From: Flectonema sp. DT1601
Taxonomy: Eukaryota > Euglenozoa > Diplonemea > Diplonemida > Diplonemidae
Direction of reading: 5' to 3'
DNA length: 64,000 nucleotides
NCBI GenBank assembly: GCA_964019425.1
Contig: OZ025833.1
Location: 372,001-436,000, forward strand
Below the pieces are notes generated by a model that had not been told where the DNA came from, did no database searches, and worked only from the letters and a program-made list of their open reading frames with translations. The position numbers and the translations under genes are program-made. The first letter of the stretch is position 1. Each line of letters begins with the position of its first letter. This document shows positions 54,021 to 64,000 of this stretch, piece by piece.

Positions 54021-55261
54021 TTATTTTTTCCTATTTTTTTCTCTTTCAGACTCTGACAGCTGATGATTAAAAAAAAAAAAAAAAAAAAAAAAAAACTCCT
54101 CTGCGATGGCATCACGCGATTACACATTCGCATATGTTTCCCATGCACATGACCCGTTGTTTTACTCTCTGTGTGTGTTATTATTATTAAAATGCACGTG
54201 ATAATCACTGACCATAAAATTCAAATTCGTTGAAATGAATGACATACCGCCTTATCAAGTGACCAGTTCTTGGGCAACTTGTCAGAGTACACATCAGCCT
54301 TAAGGTGAATAAGGAAAAGAGAAGGTTGCTTTGCTGTTTCATCAGATTGATTGACACCTCCAAAGATAATTAGTTTAGGATCTGTTGAACTTTTAATTAA
54401 AGCAGCGTTGTGATATGCTGTTGCTGACGGCTTTGCATTATCACCAGGATTACGAGCCCTACCTAAGGACCATTCTATAGATCCTGTGGTGTTGAAGGTT
54501 GCTACAAAGAGTTCAGTGTTTGCTGACCAGGCGGATCCTGCAAGAAAACCACCGAAAACGATTAGTCTGCGGCCAACAGCAGTTAATGAGTGACCTGATA
54601 GTGATGTTGGTCTGCATGTTTCATGGCCTTCAGATTCTACTCGGTACCATTCTCGTTCAGAGAGATCCATTAGATATAAATCAGAATCGATATACTCACC
54701 TGATACTTCACCACCATGAAGAACTAGATAGTTCTCTCCCATTAACGTCATCGCCTGACCCTTTCGACGACCTGGTTGTGCTCCACAAGTTTGAAATGGT
54801 TGATATTTATTATTCTCTATTGACCAAGTCCATAACCTTCCAGTATCTCCAACATATATAAATATTGTTGAGTTGTGAAGGATACAACTTGTGTTAACAA
54901 AGTTATCAGGTGGATTTCCAAATGTTGATGATGGTCCTCCACTCCATGGTAGTTTAGTAATACCAGATTGTTTAATGATATATAAATTGCTGTCATCTGC
55001 AACACAACAACCGACTCCTTCTGGACTGGATAATGGATCGCATACATGTCCTTCAGTTTTTCCAAATAAGGGTTTTGGATCTTCAGTTAAGTCACACCAA
55101 TGAGCTGAGTCGTTCGTTGATGCGATTCCAAACTTTCCACTTTCACTTGCTGCTGCTCCATGTCCTCTCACTACTCGAATGTCCTCAATCCCTCCATTGC
55201 CAGTTTCACACGGATATGTGATCCTCTTAACATCCCAAGTTCCTAACATTTGAACTTCCAT
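54021..55261 (-). CDS. Kelch-repeat beta-propeller protein (two exons)
   Basis: Exon 1 (54248-55261) encodes 338 residues with Kelch repeats: LVLHGGEVSGEYIDSDLYLM, SGHSLTAVGRRLIVFGG, YHNAALIKSSTDPKLIIFGG and related weaker blades earlier, enough for a five- to six-blade propeller. Without splicing the frame runs on to a stop at 54221. A GTATGT donor at 54247 and a poly(T)-ATCAG acceptor at 54060 define a 188-bp intron. Exon 2 (54021-54059) then adds LSESEREKNRKK and a TAA, in frame. Kelch propellers are adaptor surfaces; no partner domain (BTB, F-box) is attached. Confidence 0.8.
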
Positions 55262-55528
55262 CTTCTAATCTGATCAATACTCACACAGCTCTGAACGTAG
55301 TCCTCGTTCAGTATTTTGTTAATTAGTGTAATCTGTTTAAATTAAACTTTATTACTTTTTATAACCAACTGTTGGATCGCACTGTGAGTGTAAATACCGA
55401 ATTGAGAGAAGAAACACTTAGGGGGCGTTACAGGAGATGATAACTACAAGTAAGTGAGGTTATGTTAAATAAGTATAGCAACAGACTGTAAAGTCTGTAC
55501 GGTAGTTCGGTACGGCCATCGATTGAAA

Positions 55529-56047
55529 CTAATCAGTTTGTAGTTTAGAAGAAGCGTAAATGGGAGGAAGATCAATTTCAATTTCGGGAGTCACAGCTCT
55601 CGGTAGAGTAGTTGCTAGCAGGTCAGCTGTGCTTTCCATACTTCTGATTATGTCATTTTCTTCATCATTAGAATCGAGTAGCTGAGTTGTATCTTTGAGA
55701 GATATTTCACGACAACGTGATTCCAGAGCCTGAATTCGATTCTTTAATTCTTCATTTTGAGATCGAAGCATCGCAATCTCAATTTCAGACTCTGCCACTT
55801 CTTCTTTAGATTTTTCAATATATTCTCTACCAGAAGACTCAAGTATTGCAGCCTTTTCTTGCCATTTCTTTTTTGCTTTTATCTCTTTTTGTAATGTTTT
55901 GCGCTCGGCTTCTAATACATTTGCGATCATGAGTGCCTTTCTACCTTCTGACTCTACTAAGTCTCGTAGTTCTTCGCTTTCGACGACCTTTCCAGCTCTC
56001 TCTTGATCCCGAAGTCGTCTTTTGTTTACTTCATTTGAGACCTTCAT
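55529..56047 (-). CDS. Coiled-coil protein
   Basis: 172 aa. Residues about 5-115 are almost entirely charged heptad-like helix (RDQERAGKVVESEELRDLVE, EIEIAMLRSQNEELKNRIQA). The last 55 residues are acidic with a RAVTPEIEIDLPPIYASS tail. No family is recognised. Lies same-strand between the Kelch and cyclophilin genes. Confidence 0.65.
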   Translation of the reverse strand: MKVSNEVNKRRLRDQERAGKVVESEELRDLVESEGRKALMIANVLEAERKTLQKEIKAKKKWQEKAAILESSGREYIEKSKEEVAESEIEIAMLRSQNEELKNRIQALESRCREISLKDTTQLLDSNDEENDIIRSMESTADLLATTLPRAVTPEIEIDLPPIYASSKLQTD

Positions 56048-56536
56048 CTCAAGTTGTTTTCTGTTTTAATTTCAGTCAGGCTGCGCTATTTTTTTTTTAC
56101 TAATTCTTTTGAAAAGTGAATACAATACTTTGACAGTTCCAAGTCTTTTATGTTCCGTAAAAGATGGCGTCTCTCATCTTCATATTCCGCAATTAAATTC
56201 TCACCACCATCACAACAGGAGGAAGAAACTCCCATTCGCACTGTCTCACTGTCTCACTCCCTCACCGAGGCAGTTGGTTAAGAACTAATCATAAAATCCT
56301 GTTGTGATAAAAAGGGTAATAATAATTGTATTGAAATCTCTTATACATGAATGTTTTCGTGCCTATTGTTAGGCAGCCGATACCTTAAAAAAAAAACATT
56401 ACTCGCGGCAATGTAATAGTAAAATAACTTTCGAGTTAGAAAGAGGTCCGTGTGACGTCATGTCGGCCAATAAGCCAATGATAATAATCGCCCTAGACTG
56501 GTACTAATTAATTAACTGCGGAGTGTTGTCAGGTAA
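56048..56536. other. Intergenic spacer
   Basis: Fewer homopolymers than other spacers. No gene seen. Confidence 0.5.
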
Positions 56537-57191
56537 TTAGGAAGTCGGACGAGGTTGACGCACACCAGTAGCCATGTACGCTTTTATAATTTTAATCTCA
56601 TCTTCAGGGACATCGTGCATGTTGGTTGGAACTCTTCCCATTCTTTTGAGAACTTTCATACCTCGGGTAACACGTCCAAAGATCGTATGTTTTCCGTCAA
56701 GCCATTCCGCTGGACCAAGGGTAATAAAGAACTGACTTCCATTTGTATTTGGGCCGCTATTCGCCATGGATACAATCCCCGCTCCGGTGTGTTTTAAATG
56801 TCTGGTGCACTCGTCTTCGAATGCCTCTCCCCAACATGATTTTCCTCCACGTCCCGTTCCTGTAGGGTCACCCATTTGAGCCATGAAATCAGGTATGATT
56901 CTGTGAGATATTGTGTTGTCGTAGTAGCTGTGTTGTTGTTGTTGTTGTTGTTTTTTTGTGTTTGTTTTTTGAACAAAAACACAATTCAACATACCCTCTC
57001 TGGACAAGTGTTGTAAAATTCTCAACCGTTTTCGGAGCGTACAGTGGATAAAACTCTATCTGTTTTGACGGGGTTATTTTGTTTTGTTTTTTTTCCTCCT
57101 TCTTTCCCGTTCTATTAAATTATACAAAGATACGTACCTCTATCTCCCCCATTGACGTTTCCAATACAGTAACCGCTTGTGCTCCTTCCAT
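56537..57191 (-). CDS. Cyclophilin-type peptidyl-prolyl isomerase, PPIL1-like (three exons)
   Basis: Exon 1 (57138-57191) [18 protein letters not shown]; exon 2 (56995-57059) [20 protein letters not shown] then RG; exon 3 (56537-56927) [20 protein letters not shown] onward. All junctions are GT-AG and in frame (GTACGT...ACAG; GTATGT...ACAG with a (CAA)n tract before the acceptor). The product of ~169 aa has the full cyclophilin core: HRIIPDFM (catalytic Arg), [38 protein letters not shown]. It resembles the spliceosomal PPIL1 type (VLETSMG, RGYY, KIIKAY). It catalyses proline cis-trans isomerisation. The QQQQQQ run that appears if intron 2 is read through is not protein. Confidence 0.92.
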
Positions 57192-58126
57192 TGTCAGTGA
57201 TGTTATAATACTTTAATAAATAATGAATGAAGGGTGTCCGGTATCACTTCAAAGCTATGCAAGAAAATAGAAAACATTGATAACACAGGAACATAATAAG
57301 CTGGAGAGCTGTTGCGGTGAAAAACACACGACAGAGAAAGGAAGGAGGGGTAAATTGATACTGAATTATCAAAGCTCAAATAAAAGGAAGATGGAAGGGG
57401 GGACGGGACTCACTTTTATTCTCCCAGACTATTACATAAAATAATCTCAACAAAAAAAAAAAAAACTTAACATTTTATACTCACTCACTCAAACCAAAGG
57501 TACAAAATTTGTATCATTTTTTTTTTTTTTTTTAAATTAAGATTTAGTTCAGACGAGCGTTGTTGCTGAGGGAGTTTAGCAAATCAAAAATATTTATAAA
57601 AGACATAAAATATAATGTTTTTTTTTTTTTTTTTTTAACCAAAGTTAACTAATTTAAATAATTAGTAATTTTATGAGACATATCGACTAAAGATGCAGGG
57701 TGGGATGCAAGCCCGTGCCGAACCCCACCTGAAAAACATTTGCACCCTAAACCAATGAAAGAACCAGCAGGGAGATTGATATTCTTGTCAAAGAACTCTC
57801 TTTACACCTCAGGTTTGTTTTTTTTTTTTTTTTTTTTTTTTTTTTGGGGAGCATAAAAGTAATTTATCCCTAATTATGTTTCTCATTTAAAAAGAAAAAA
57901 AAGATATAAATAGCTAACCACTTTGAAAGAAAGACCAATCCCCGCAAGGGGATTTGACACAAAACACAAAGAGAGAGGCAGTGGAAATGAAATACGTGAA
58001 AAAAAAAGAACAAAAAAAATAATAATAACAATAACAATAAAGGCGAATAAAAAGTCTAGAGGTATAGATGTCACAACCCCGAAGTGGATTCTTCGTAGCC
58101 TTCGAATAGAAGACCATAAAGATTTG

Positions 58127-58158
<32 letters not shown>

Positions 58159-58306
58159 TAAATAAAAAAATAAAAAAAAAAAAAAGACTTTTCTATAGAT
58201 TCTTTTTGTGAGCACACTATTTTCTACAATTGGTTGGAAAACATTCGTTCTTTCGAAAGTTACAACAAAAATGAAAAAAACTCTCGTCAAATGTAAACCA
58301 CAGCAG
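57192..58306. other. Intergenic spacer
   Basis: T runs at 57516-57533, 57619-57636 and 57817-57845; A run at 58126-58155. No gene seen. Confidence 0.55.
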
Positions 58307-58939
58307 TTAGACTACAGAGTTTGGAGCATATCGAGCTCCTAATTTTTTGTACAACGAGAAATTAACTCCCCCATCAATCGATATTAAAGACTTAGAAAAC
58401 TTAGTAACAACTCTCAACCAGTTGATTATGACTGTTAAAGCCTTCGGTTCATTCGCAGTATGCTCTGGGGGTGACACATACTGGGTTAATGATGGTTCAG
58501 TTAGTCGGTCAGCTAACCTGTCTGGGTGTTGATCCAATGCTAACGGTAGACTGAAGAAGAACAACACTCTGACACAAATATCAAAAGTACTCGGCTTTCC
58601 CAATATGAGTGATCCTGCACTCACAACATGATCATTGTGAGTCAGGTTACGAGCGCTTACAATATCTCGTTTTCTCAAAGAACTGGCAACGTCTCGAATC
58701 CTTCCCTCCTCTTCTTTATATTTGTCACAAAATTCTTTTCTCTTCGACGCTCGGATTTCCTTTGTTACCGCACCTCCGTTATTTGTTATTTCTCTGGTCA
58801 TTCGTGTGTACAAAACTGATCCAGACTGCTCTGTTGCTTCCTTCGTGCGTTTGCATGTCAGAGTTAGAGGACCCCATTCAGTTACGTTGATCCACTGAAT
58901 GACGTCGATGATTATATCGGAAGCCAGTATCTGTAACAT
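58307..58939 (-). CDS. F-box-like protein
   Basis: 210 aa. The first 45 residues, MLQILASDIIIDVIQWINVT then EWGPLTLTCKRTKEAT, follow the F-box pattern (LP-DII--I--WL----L--L----K). The rest is helical and charged (ASKRKEFCDKYKEEEGRIRD) with a hydrophobic patch (VRVLFFFSLPLAL). F-box proteins recruit substrates to SCF ubiquitin ligases; assignment rests on the N-terminus only. No intron needed. Confidence 0.55.
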   Translation of the reverse strand: MLQILASDIIIDVIQWINVTEWGPLTLTCKRTKEATEQSGSVLYTRMTREITNNGGAVTKEIRASKRKEFCDKYKEEEGRIRDVASSLRKRDIVSARNLTHNDHVVSAGSLILGKPSTFDICVRVLFFFSLPLALDQHPDRLADRLTEPSLTQYVSPPEHTANEPKALTVIINWLRVVTKFSKSLISIDGGVNFSLYKKLGARYAPNSVV

Positions 58940-60273
58940 AGTTATCAGATGTCCTTTATTTTAGTTAATGGTTATAAAAAAGTGATAAAAAATAAGTCAA
59001 ATTACGCAGTTCAGTTGATGGTTTGTTTTGTTGCTGTTAAAGAAGTGTGCAGTATCGTAGAAGAAATAAAGTTTTTTTTTTTTTTTTTTTTTTTGATAAA
59101 ATGAAAAACAAAGGAAACGCAAAGCATGACTAAAGCTCAATAGTTGTTTAGTTATGGCCTCGCAAGAAATAAATCCTAGAAAATAGCAAAGTACATAATT
59201 CAAACAGAGCGAATGCCAAACGGCCGCAAATTGAAAAACCGCCAACAAGAACTGAGATAGATAAAAATAACAAATGAACAGGAACAAGATGGAAGATTAG
59301 AATACCCTGTTACTGTCGAAAGAAAGTTACTTTGCGTCCATCTTCTGAGATGTAACAAAATAACTCGATGCTGACTGCCGAAATGAAGGTAACAATCTCC
59401 TTCTACTTCAGCGAGCAGAATAAGTACAGATTTTTTTTTTTTTTTTTTGAAAAAAAAATAAATAAAATTAAAAAACAATTTGAATGCACAGCTCTCTTTA
59501 TAGTTAGACAACTCCACCAGAGATTCACACCCCCGCTAGAGGATATTAACCCTCCCCCGACAGCTGATTTGATAACTGCAGGCGAAACATGTCTGAACTC
59601 TTATAATTCTCAACATACCTTCGCACTGAAGGAGATGGTAAAGTGAATAACACAAGAGAGCGCTGTACAAACAAGATACTCACGATTACTCGGATGCCAT
59701 GGGAAGGGTTTGACAAAAGGTACTATCGTGCAAATCATGAAGACTTCATGTTGGGGATGCAAGACCTTGCGAATTGTCAACCGGTTGGCGTGCGCAATTT
59801 GTAGAAACATGCACGTTGCAAGTACTAAACTAGGGGAGAAAGGTGACAACAAGGAATCAATCACATTGACTCGCTTCGCTGAACATTGCATCACTGACCC
59901 ATGCATAGGACACATAGAATTGAAACAGTTAACAAAATAACATATCATGCCGGGAATCTGAATACAAACTACCCTGAAGGCAATCCTCGAATGGGGTTGG
60001 GTAGGTGGGAAGGATCATACAAAATGGTATTTCTTTTACATTATGTTTATTGCTTTTTGTTGTTGTTGTTTCTTTTTTTTTTCTCAATTGCGTGTTGTTC
60101 CTTAAAAGTAATATTCAAAAAAAGAACATCAATAAGACAAATAATAATCTAATAACATTCATTGTCTAAATTATAACATGAGATTTTCGGAGAAATCGAC
60201 TCTAGTCAAAATGCAACTAAACTGTCGGGTTAGATGCAATGCAAACGCTGCTCTCGCAGAGGGTACAAGATTT
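58940..60273. other. Intergenic spacer
   Basis: T runs at 59071-59094 and 59430-59448. Short frames on both strands near 59610-59950 have no recognisable content. Confidence 0.5.
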
Positions 60274-60978
60274 TTACTGTTCCTCACCCGCCTTGGCAGC
60301 CTCCTCATCTTCGAGGGCTTCGGATGCCTTTTCCCACATCTCGGAAGCGGCTTCGTCCTGTTTTAATATTAATTATAAGAAACTGGTAATCATTCGATAA
60401 TATCAGCCGTCATGTTCTTGTTATGTAGGTTCGCAAACAAATAATAAAATCCATACCATATCCTGCTCAGCCTTCTCAATCTCTGCCATCTGAGCAGTGA
60501 TGTTCTCCTCTTCATGACCCCAGTTCAAGTAGATGCAGAAGACGATAGCGATGACGATGATAATCGAAATAACGATGGTCGCGGCGATGTCACTTCCAGA
60601 CAACGAATCGTCACTTGGAGGGTCAACAGTCGTGGTATCAATTCTCATAAAGAGAGTGTATTCATTATCTGTTGCTCTCTCAGCAGTATTCAAGTCAGAG
60701 ATGTCAGAGCTGAAGATTTCACAGGTACTTGTTGGGGTGTGAAATTGGACACTCTTTGACTTTGGGACGGTGGTAGCGAAAGCGGTGCAATTGGATGCAG
60801 TGGCGACTTGTCCTCTCCAAACACGTCTCTTGGCAACAGTGAAGCGAGTGTTGTTAGTTCCCTCCCAAGTGGTTTCGACGCTGGAATCGGCAGCAGTTGT
60901 CACTACAATGCTGAGCTCAGGACTGATTGCGAGGGCAACTGCGAAGAGGGCGAATAAAACTGGAAGTCTGCACATCAT
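60274..60978 (-). CDS. Type I membrane protein, paralogue A (two exons)
   Basis: Exon 1 (60457-60978) begins MMCRLPVLFALFAVALA (signal peptide), then a ~120-residue ectodomain with two Cys and sequons, a membrane span (IAATIVISIIIVIAIVFCIYL) and a charged cytosolic start (NWGHEEENITAQMAEIEKAE). A 98-bp intron (GTATGG...ACAG) follows. Exon 2 (60274-60358) adds DEAASEMWEKASEALEDEEA then AKAGEEQ and TAA. About 200 aa. Nearly identical to the gene at 62284-63019 in exon 1. Family unknown; a small cell-surface protein with an acidic helical tail. Confidence 0.82.
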
Positions 60979-61491
60979 TATAACAATAGAAATCAAAATA
61001 AAGATAGCTGTGAAATGAAATGAAGTAACCAACCAACACACACACCAAAAGAAACCCCTACTAACCTACTAACCGCAAGATTTTGATCCCAACTGTCTTA
61101 AATAGAAAGTGAATATGATTATGATTTATATAACTTGACTTACCACACGTTCAATAACTGTATGATTAAGGGCATGAAAAAACATTAAGCGCCTTGGTCG
61201 ATTCGAGTCATGAGATAAGACAACCAAATAACAACCTGCGACAGATAGAGGACAGGGGCGACGGGAGAGGGAGAAGAGCGATGCTGTTCTCTGTTGGCAT
61301 TACTGAAGTGGAGCTTTAGTGGGAGGGATTTCTCCTCACCCTTTTTTTGTTTCCTTCTTTTGTTTCTTGCACTGCTTGATAAGATTTTGTATAAGATAAT
61401 ACTTATCCAAAATCATCATATACTCAAGCGTACCTCACACTTCCAAAGTAATAAAAACTGTTTGAGATTGACATCTGTATCGAAGACTCTT

Positions 61492-61530
<39 letters not shown>

Positions 61531-62283
61531 TTTTCAAAAATAACAAAGAGAGGAAACAAAGGAATGGCACGCACCCTAACCCCAGATATAAAAAAAAAAA
61601 AAGAAGGGCACAAAACAACATTTGGGGAAATCCCTGTGTTGTCGTTTTCCTGGGGAATGGTGCGTGAACCACTTAAATAATAATATAAAAAGACCAGAAA
61701 GGACTGTTTGGTGACAACTTGGCCGGCATCAAGTCAGCCTGCGCATCAGCCAATACCCGTTATCAAGAAAAGCAAACACAAATAACATTGCAAGGTTAAC
61801 CCTTACTAACGTGTGAAGAAACTAAAACAGTTCTTCTTAATAAAGAAAAGAGCGGGAAATGATCATAAAAAAGTTGCTCTTGTTGCAAACAAATCGTTAG
61901 GAGAATAAAAAGGAACGAAGGAAGCAAAGTAAACACACGATCACCTTGTCTCAAGACACAGATATGCATCTAATTCGAGAGAGCCACATCCAACATCCCT
62001 TTTTAAGTAACAGCTTGTTTGATTTTATAAACAATTGAAAGGGGAAAAAAAAAAAAGAAAGGATGTTTTTTTTTTTTTGTTTTTTTCCCTCGTCCTACCT
62101 CGGAAAGGTACAGCAAGTTGGGGAACTTCAAAGATCAGTAGAGTCGATCAATTCAAATTCCTAAAAAACAATAATAATAGCGGCAGACGAGGACTAAAAG
62201 AATTACAACGATAACAATAAAATAATTTAATTATTTCAAGTATGGAAGCCAGAGTAGTATCTTCGACACAGTGAAGGAGGCGA
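60979..62283. other. Spacer between the duplicated membrane-protein genes
   Basis: T run at 61497-61526. No gene seen. The sequence does not resemble the flank upstream of the other copy. Confidence 0.5.
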
Positions 62284-63019
62284 CTACTTCTCCTCAGCTG
62301 CCTCTTTCTCTTCATCCTCGATGGCTTCGGAGGCCTTTTCCCACATCTCGGAAGCGGCTTCGTCCTGTTTTTTTTTTTTTTTTTTTTTGACAAAAACGGT
62401 ATTCACGGTGTCAAGATCTATTGTTGTCTGAAGCAGATAACCGATAAGGTCAGCTGTCGTGAGTAAACTGATATTTTTAAAATAATAAAATCCATACCAT
62501 CTCCTGCTCAGCCTTCTCAATCTCTTCCATCTGAGCAGTGATGTTCTCCTCTTCATGACCCCAGTTCAAGTAAATGCAGAAGGCGATGCCGATGACGATG
62601 ATAATCGAAATGATGATCGTCGCAGCGATTTCACTTCCAGACAACGAATCGTCACTTGGAGGGTCAACAGTCGTGGTATCAATTCTCATAAAGAGAGTGT
62701 ATTCATTATCTGTTGCTCTCTCAGCAGTATTCAAGTCAGAGATGTCAGAGCTGAAGATTTCACAGGTACTTGTTGGGGTGTGAAATTGGACACTCTTTGA
62801 CTTTGGGACGGTGGTAGCGAAAGCGGTGCAATTGGATGCAGTGGCGACTTGTCCCGTCCAAACACGTCTCTTGGCAACAGTGAAGCGAGTGTTGTTTGTT
62901 CCCTCCCAAGTGGTTTCGACGCTGGAATCGGCAGCAGTTGTCACTACAATGCTGAGCTCAGGACTGACAGCGAGGGCAACTGCGAAGAGGGCGAATAAAA
63001 CTGGAAGTCTGCACATCAT
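62284..63019 (-). CDS. Type I membrane protein, paralogue B (two exons)
   Basis: Exon 1 (62498-63019) differs from paralogue A by only a few residues (VSPEL for ISPEL, WTGQ for WRGQ, a GSEIAATIIISIIIVIGIAF span). Exon 2 (62284-62364) reads DEAASEMWEKASEAIEDEEK then EAAEEK and TAG. The 133-bp intron starts GTATGG and ends in a ~20-base poly(A) run before CAG. The splice site is supported by exact correspondence with paralogue A, whose intron is unrelated in sequence except at its ends. The coding parts are thus much better conserved than the intron and flanks. Confidence 0.82.
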
Positions 63020-64000
63020 TTTATAAATTAAGATTTTTTGAAAGTTAATAAGGATATCAAGATATAGCTGCAGGGGAGGAAGAAATGTGAAACCCCATCT
63101 GACAGAGACAGCGAAACCCGCTCGTTCTTTTACCGCAGCATTTCACGAATAGCTTTCACTCGTATTCGAAGATAACCTGAAAGTTATAAAGACAAAGATT
63201 ACAATTATCATTTTCAACGGGAAACTTATTAAGAAAAAAACAGGAAAAAAATATATAAAAAGAAGAACTTGAGCGTATAATCGATTTGCATCAACTGGCA
63301 CAGAGGCTGGACGTAAATAACGATTGGCAATCAAGTGGAGTAGGAAAGGGGAGTGGGAACAAAAAGGATAACGAATAAAGCACTAGATCTTCGTTTCCTC
63401 ATTATAACAGGCAGGGACTACTAGCAAAAAAAAAAGGCTCAGCTCCCTGCCCGAAATTGATCATTCGATGTTTTAATTGGTAGAGAGTGCTACTAAAGAT
63501 CTCTGTTACGTGAAAAGGTTTACAGTGAGAAAACAATAACTTTTCCTTAGGCGCACACAACATGCAACCAGTAGGAGAACACTGCGAGAAAAGTGTGATC
63601 ACTTGCTGCTCTTCAGCTGAAAAGAGCAGAAAACAGCGTAATAGTAGTTTGAAGGGAGGGAAGAGAAATAATTTTTTTTTTTTTTTTTTTTGGGGGGAAA
63701 TAAAAAGGGGAAAACCCTTGCCACTGCTATTCATGTTCCGCACCACGAAAAGTTTTTTCATGGAGTCTGAAGTACTAATGCCTAACGAACTATTACCACA
63801 TCAGGCTACCACAAAGTAACAGCAGTAATGGGGGGAGTAATAGACACCATTCAGTAGTTAGTCGGTAACTATATGAAAACTTTCGTTGATTATTGCGCCT
63901 GGAAAGACCAACTGCTGCTGACCACATTGATGGGACGAGATCTCCTCATCTTAACTGGAAAGCAATTCTTTGGTCGATGATGGCCTTTAACAGATGTGCT
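63020..64000. other. Spacer to window edge
   Basis: T run at 63671-63690. No frame with recognisable content on either strand. Confidence 0.5.

Noticed and set aside
59710-59940. Plus-strand frame with two CxxC pairs
   Set aside because: No homology, no fitting start context, opposite to every other gene, and an overlapping minus frame is equally long.

Overview
The window is nuclear DNA from a unicellular eukaryote. Every gene I can support (about 27, counting four identical histone copies) lies on the minus strand across all 64 kb. Genes are separated by 0.2-3 kb spacers full of A or T homopolymers of 15-30 bases. A one-way gene array of this length, plus a histone H3 core carrying kinetoplastid-like motifs (LLLQKAPFQRLVR, QEATESY), points to Euglenozoa. 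It is probably not a typical trypanosomatid: several genes have ordinary GT-AG introns, and a 5-aminolevulinate synthase gene is present. The lineage is an inference; a diplonemid, euglenid-side or free-living kinetoplastid relative would all fit. TGA serves as a normal stop in several genes.

Layout, low to high coordinate. 0-14 kb: partial ubiquitin-like protein, lipid-anchored WD40 protein, Qa-SNARE, BTB/T1 protein, two tandem NADH-cytochrome b5 reductase-like proteins, and a 1011-residue protein with four degenerate phytochelatin-synthase-like domains. 14-22 kb: a repeat island with a pogo-like DNA transposon (31-bp TIRs, TA duplication), a 5'-truncated LINE piece with an RNase H domain, a hairpin-rich GC minisatellite, and a second DNA transposon with ~190-bp TIRs, one arm interrupted by another repeat. 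22-31 kb: an HCN-like channel with altered filter, S4 and cyclic-nucleotide site, and a large Cys-rich type I surface protein with a Pro/Thr stalk. 30-33 kb: four tandem identical genes for a divergent histone H3, each followed by a similar 3' hairpin. 33-50 kb: mitochondrial carrier, serine carboxypeptidase, FUSC/ALMT-like membrane protein, small secreted Cys protein, 5-aminolevulinate synthase, and a leucine-rich-repeat protein. 50-63 kb: glutathione peroxidase with an in-frame TGA at the selenocysteine position, zinc-finger protein, Kelch protein, coiled-coil protein, three-exon cyclophilin, F-box-like protein, and two tandem paralogous membrane proteins.

There is no operon-like functional grouping; neighbours look unrelated, as in kinetoplastid-style polycistronic arrays. 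The strongest leads are the probable Sec-containing glutathione peroxidase, the divergent H3 array with its conserved 3' hairpin, and the four-fold phytochelatin-synthase-like protein whose catalytic residues are split between repeats. Introns could be placed by protein continuity in six genes (WD40, surface protein, small Cys protein, cyclophilin and both paralogous membrane proteins). Plausible introns are seen in the SNARE, LRR, Kelch and GPx genes. Some 3' splice sites are preceded by long poly(A), not polypyrimidine.
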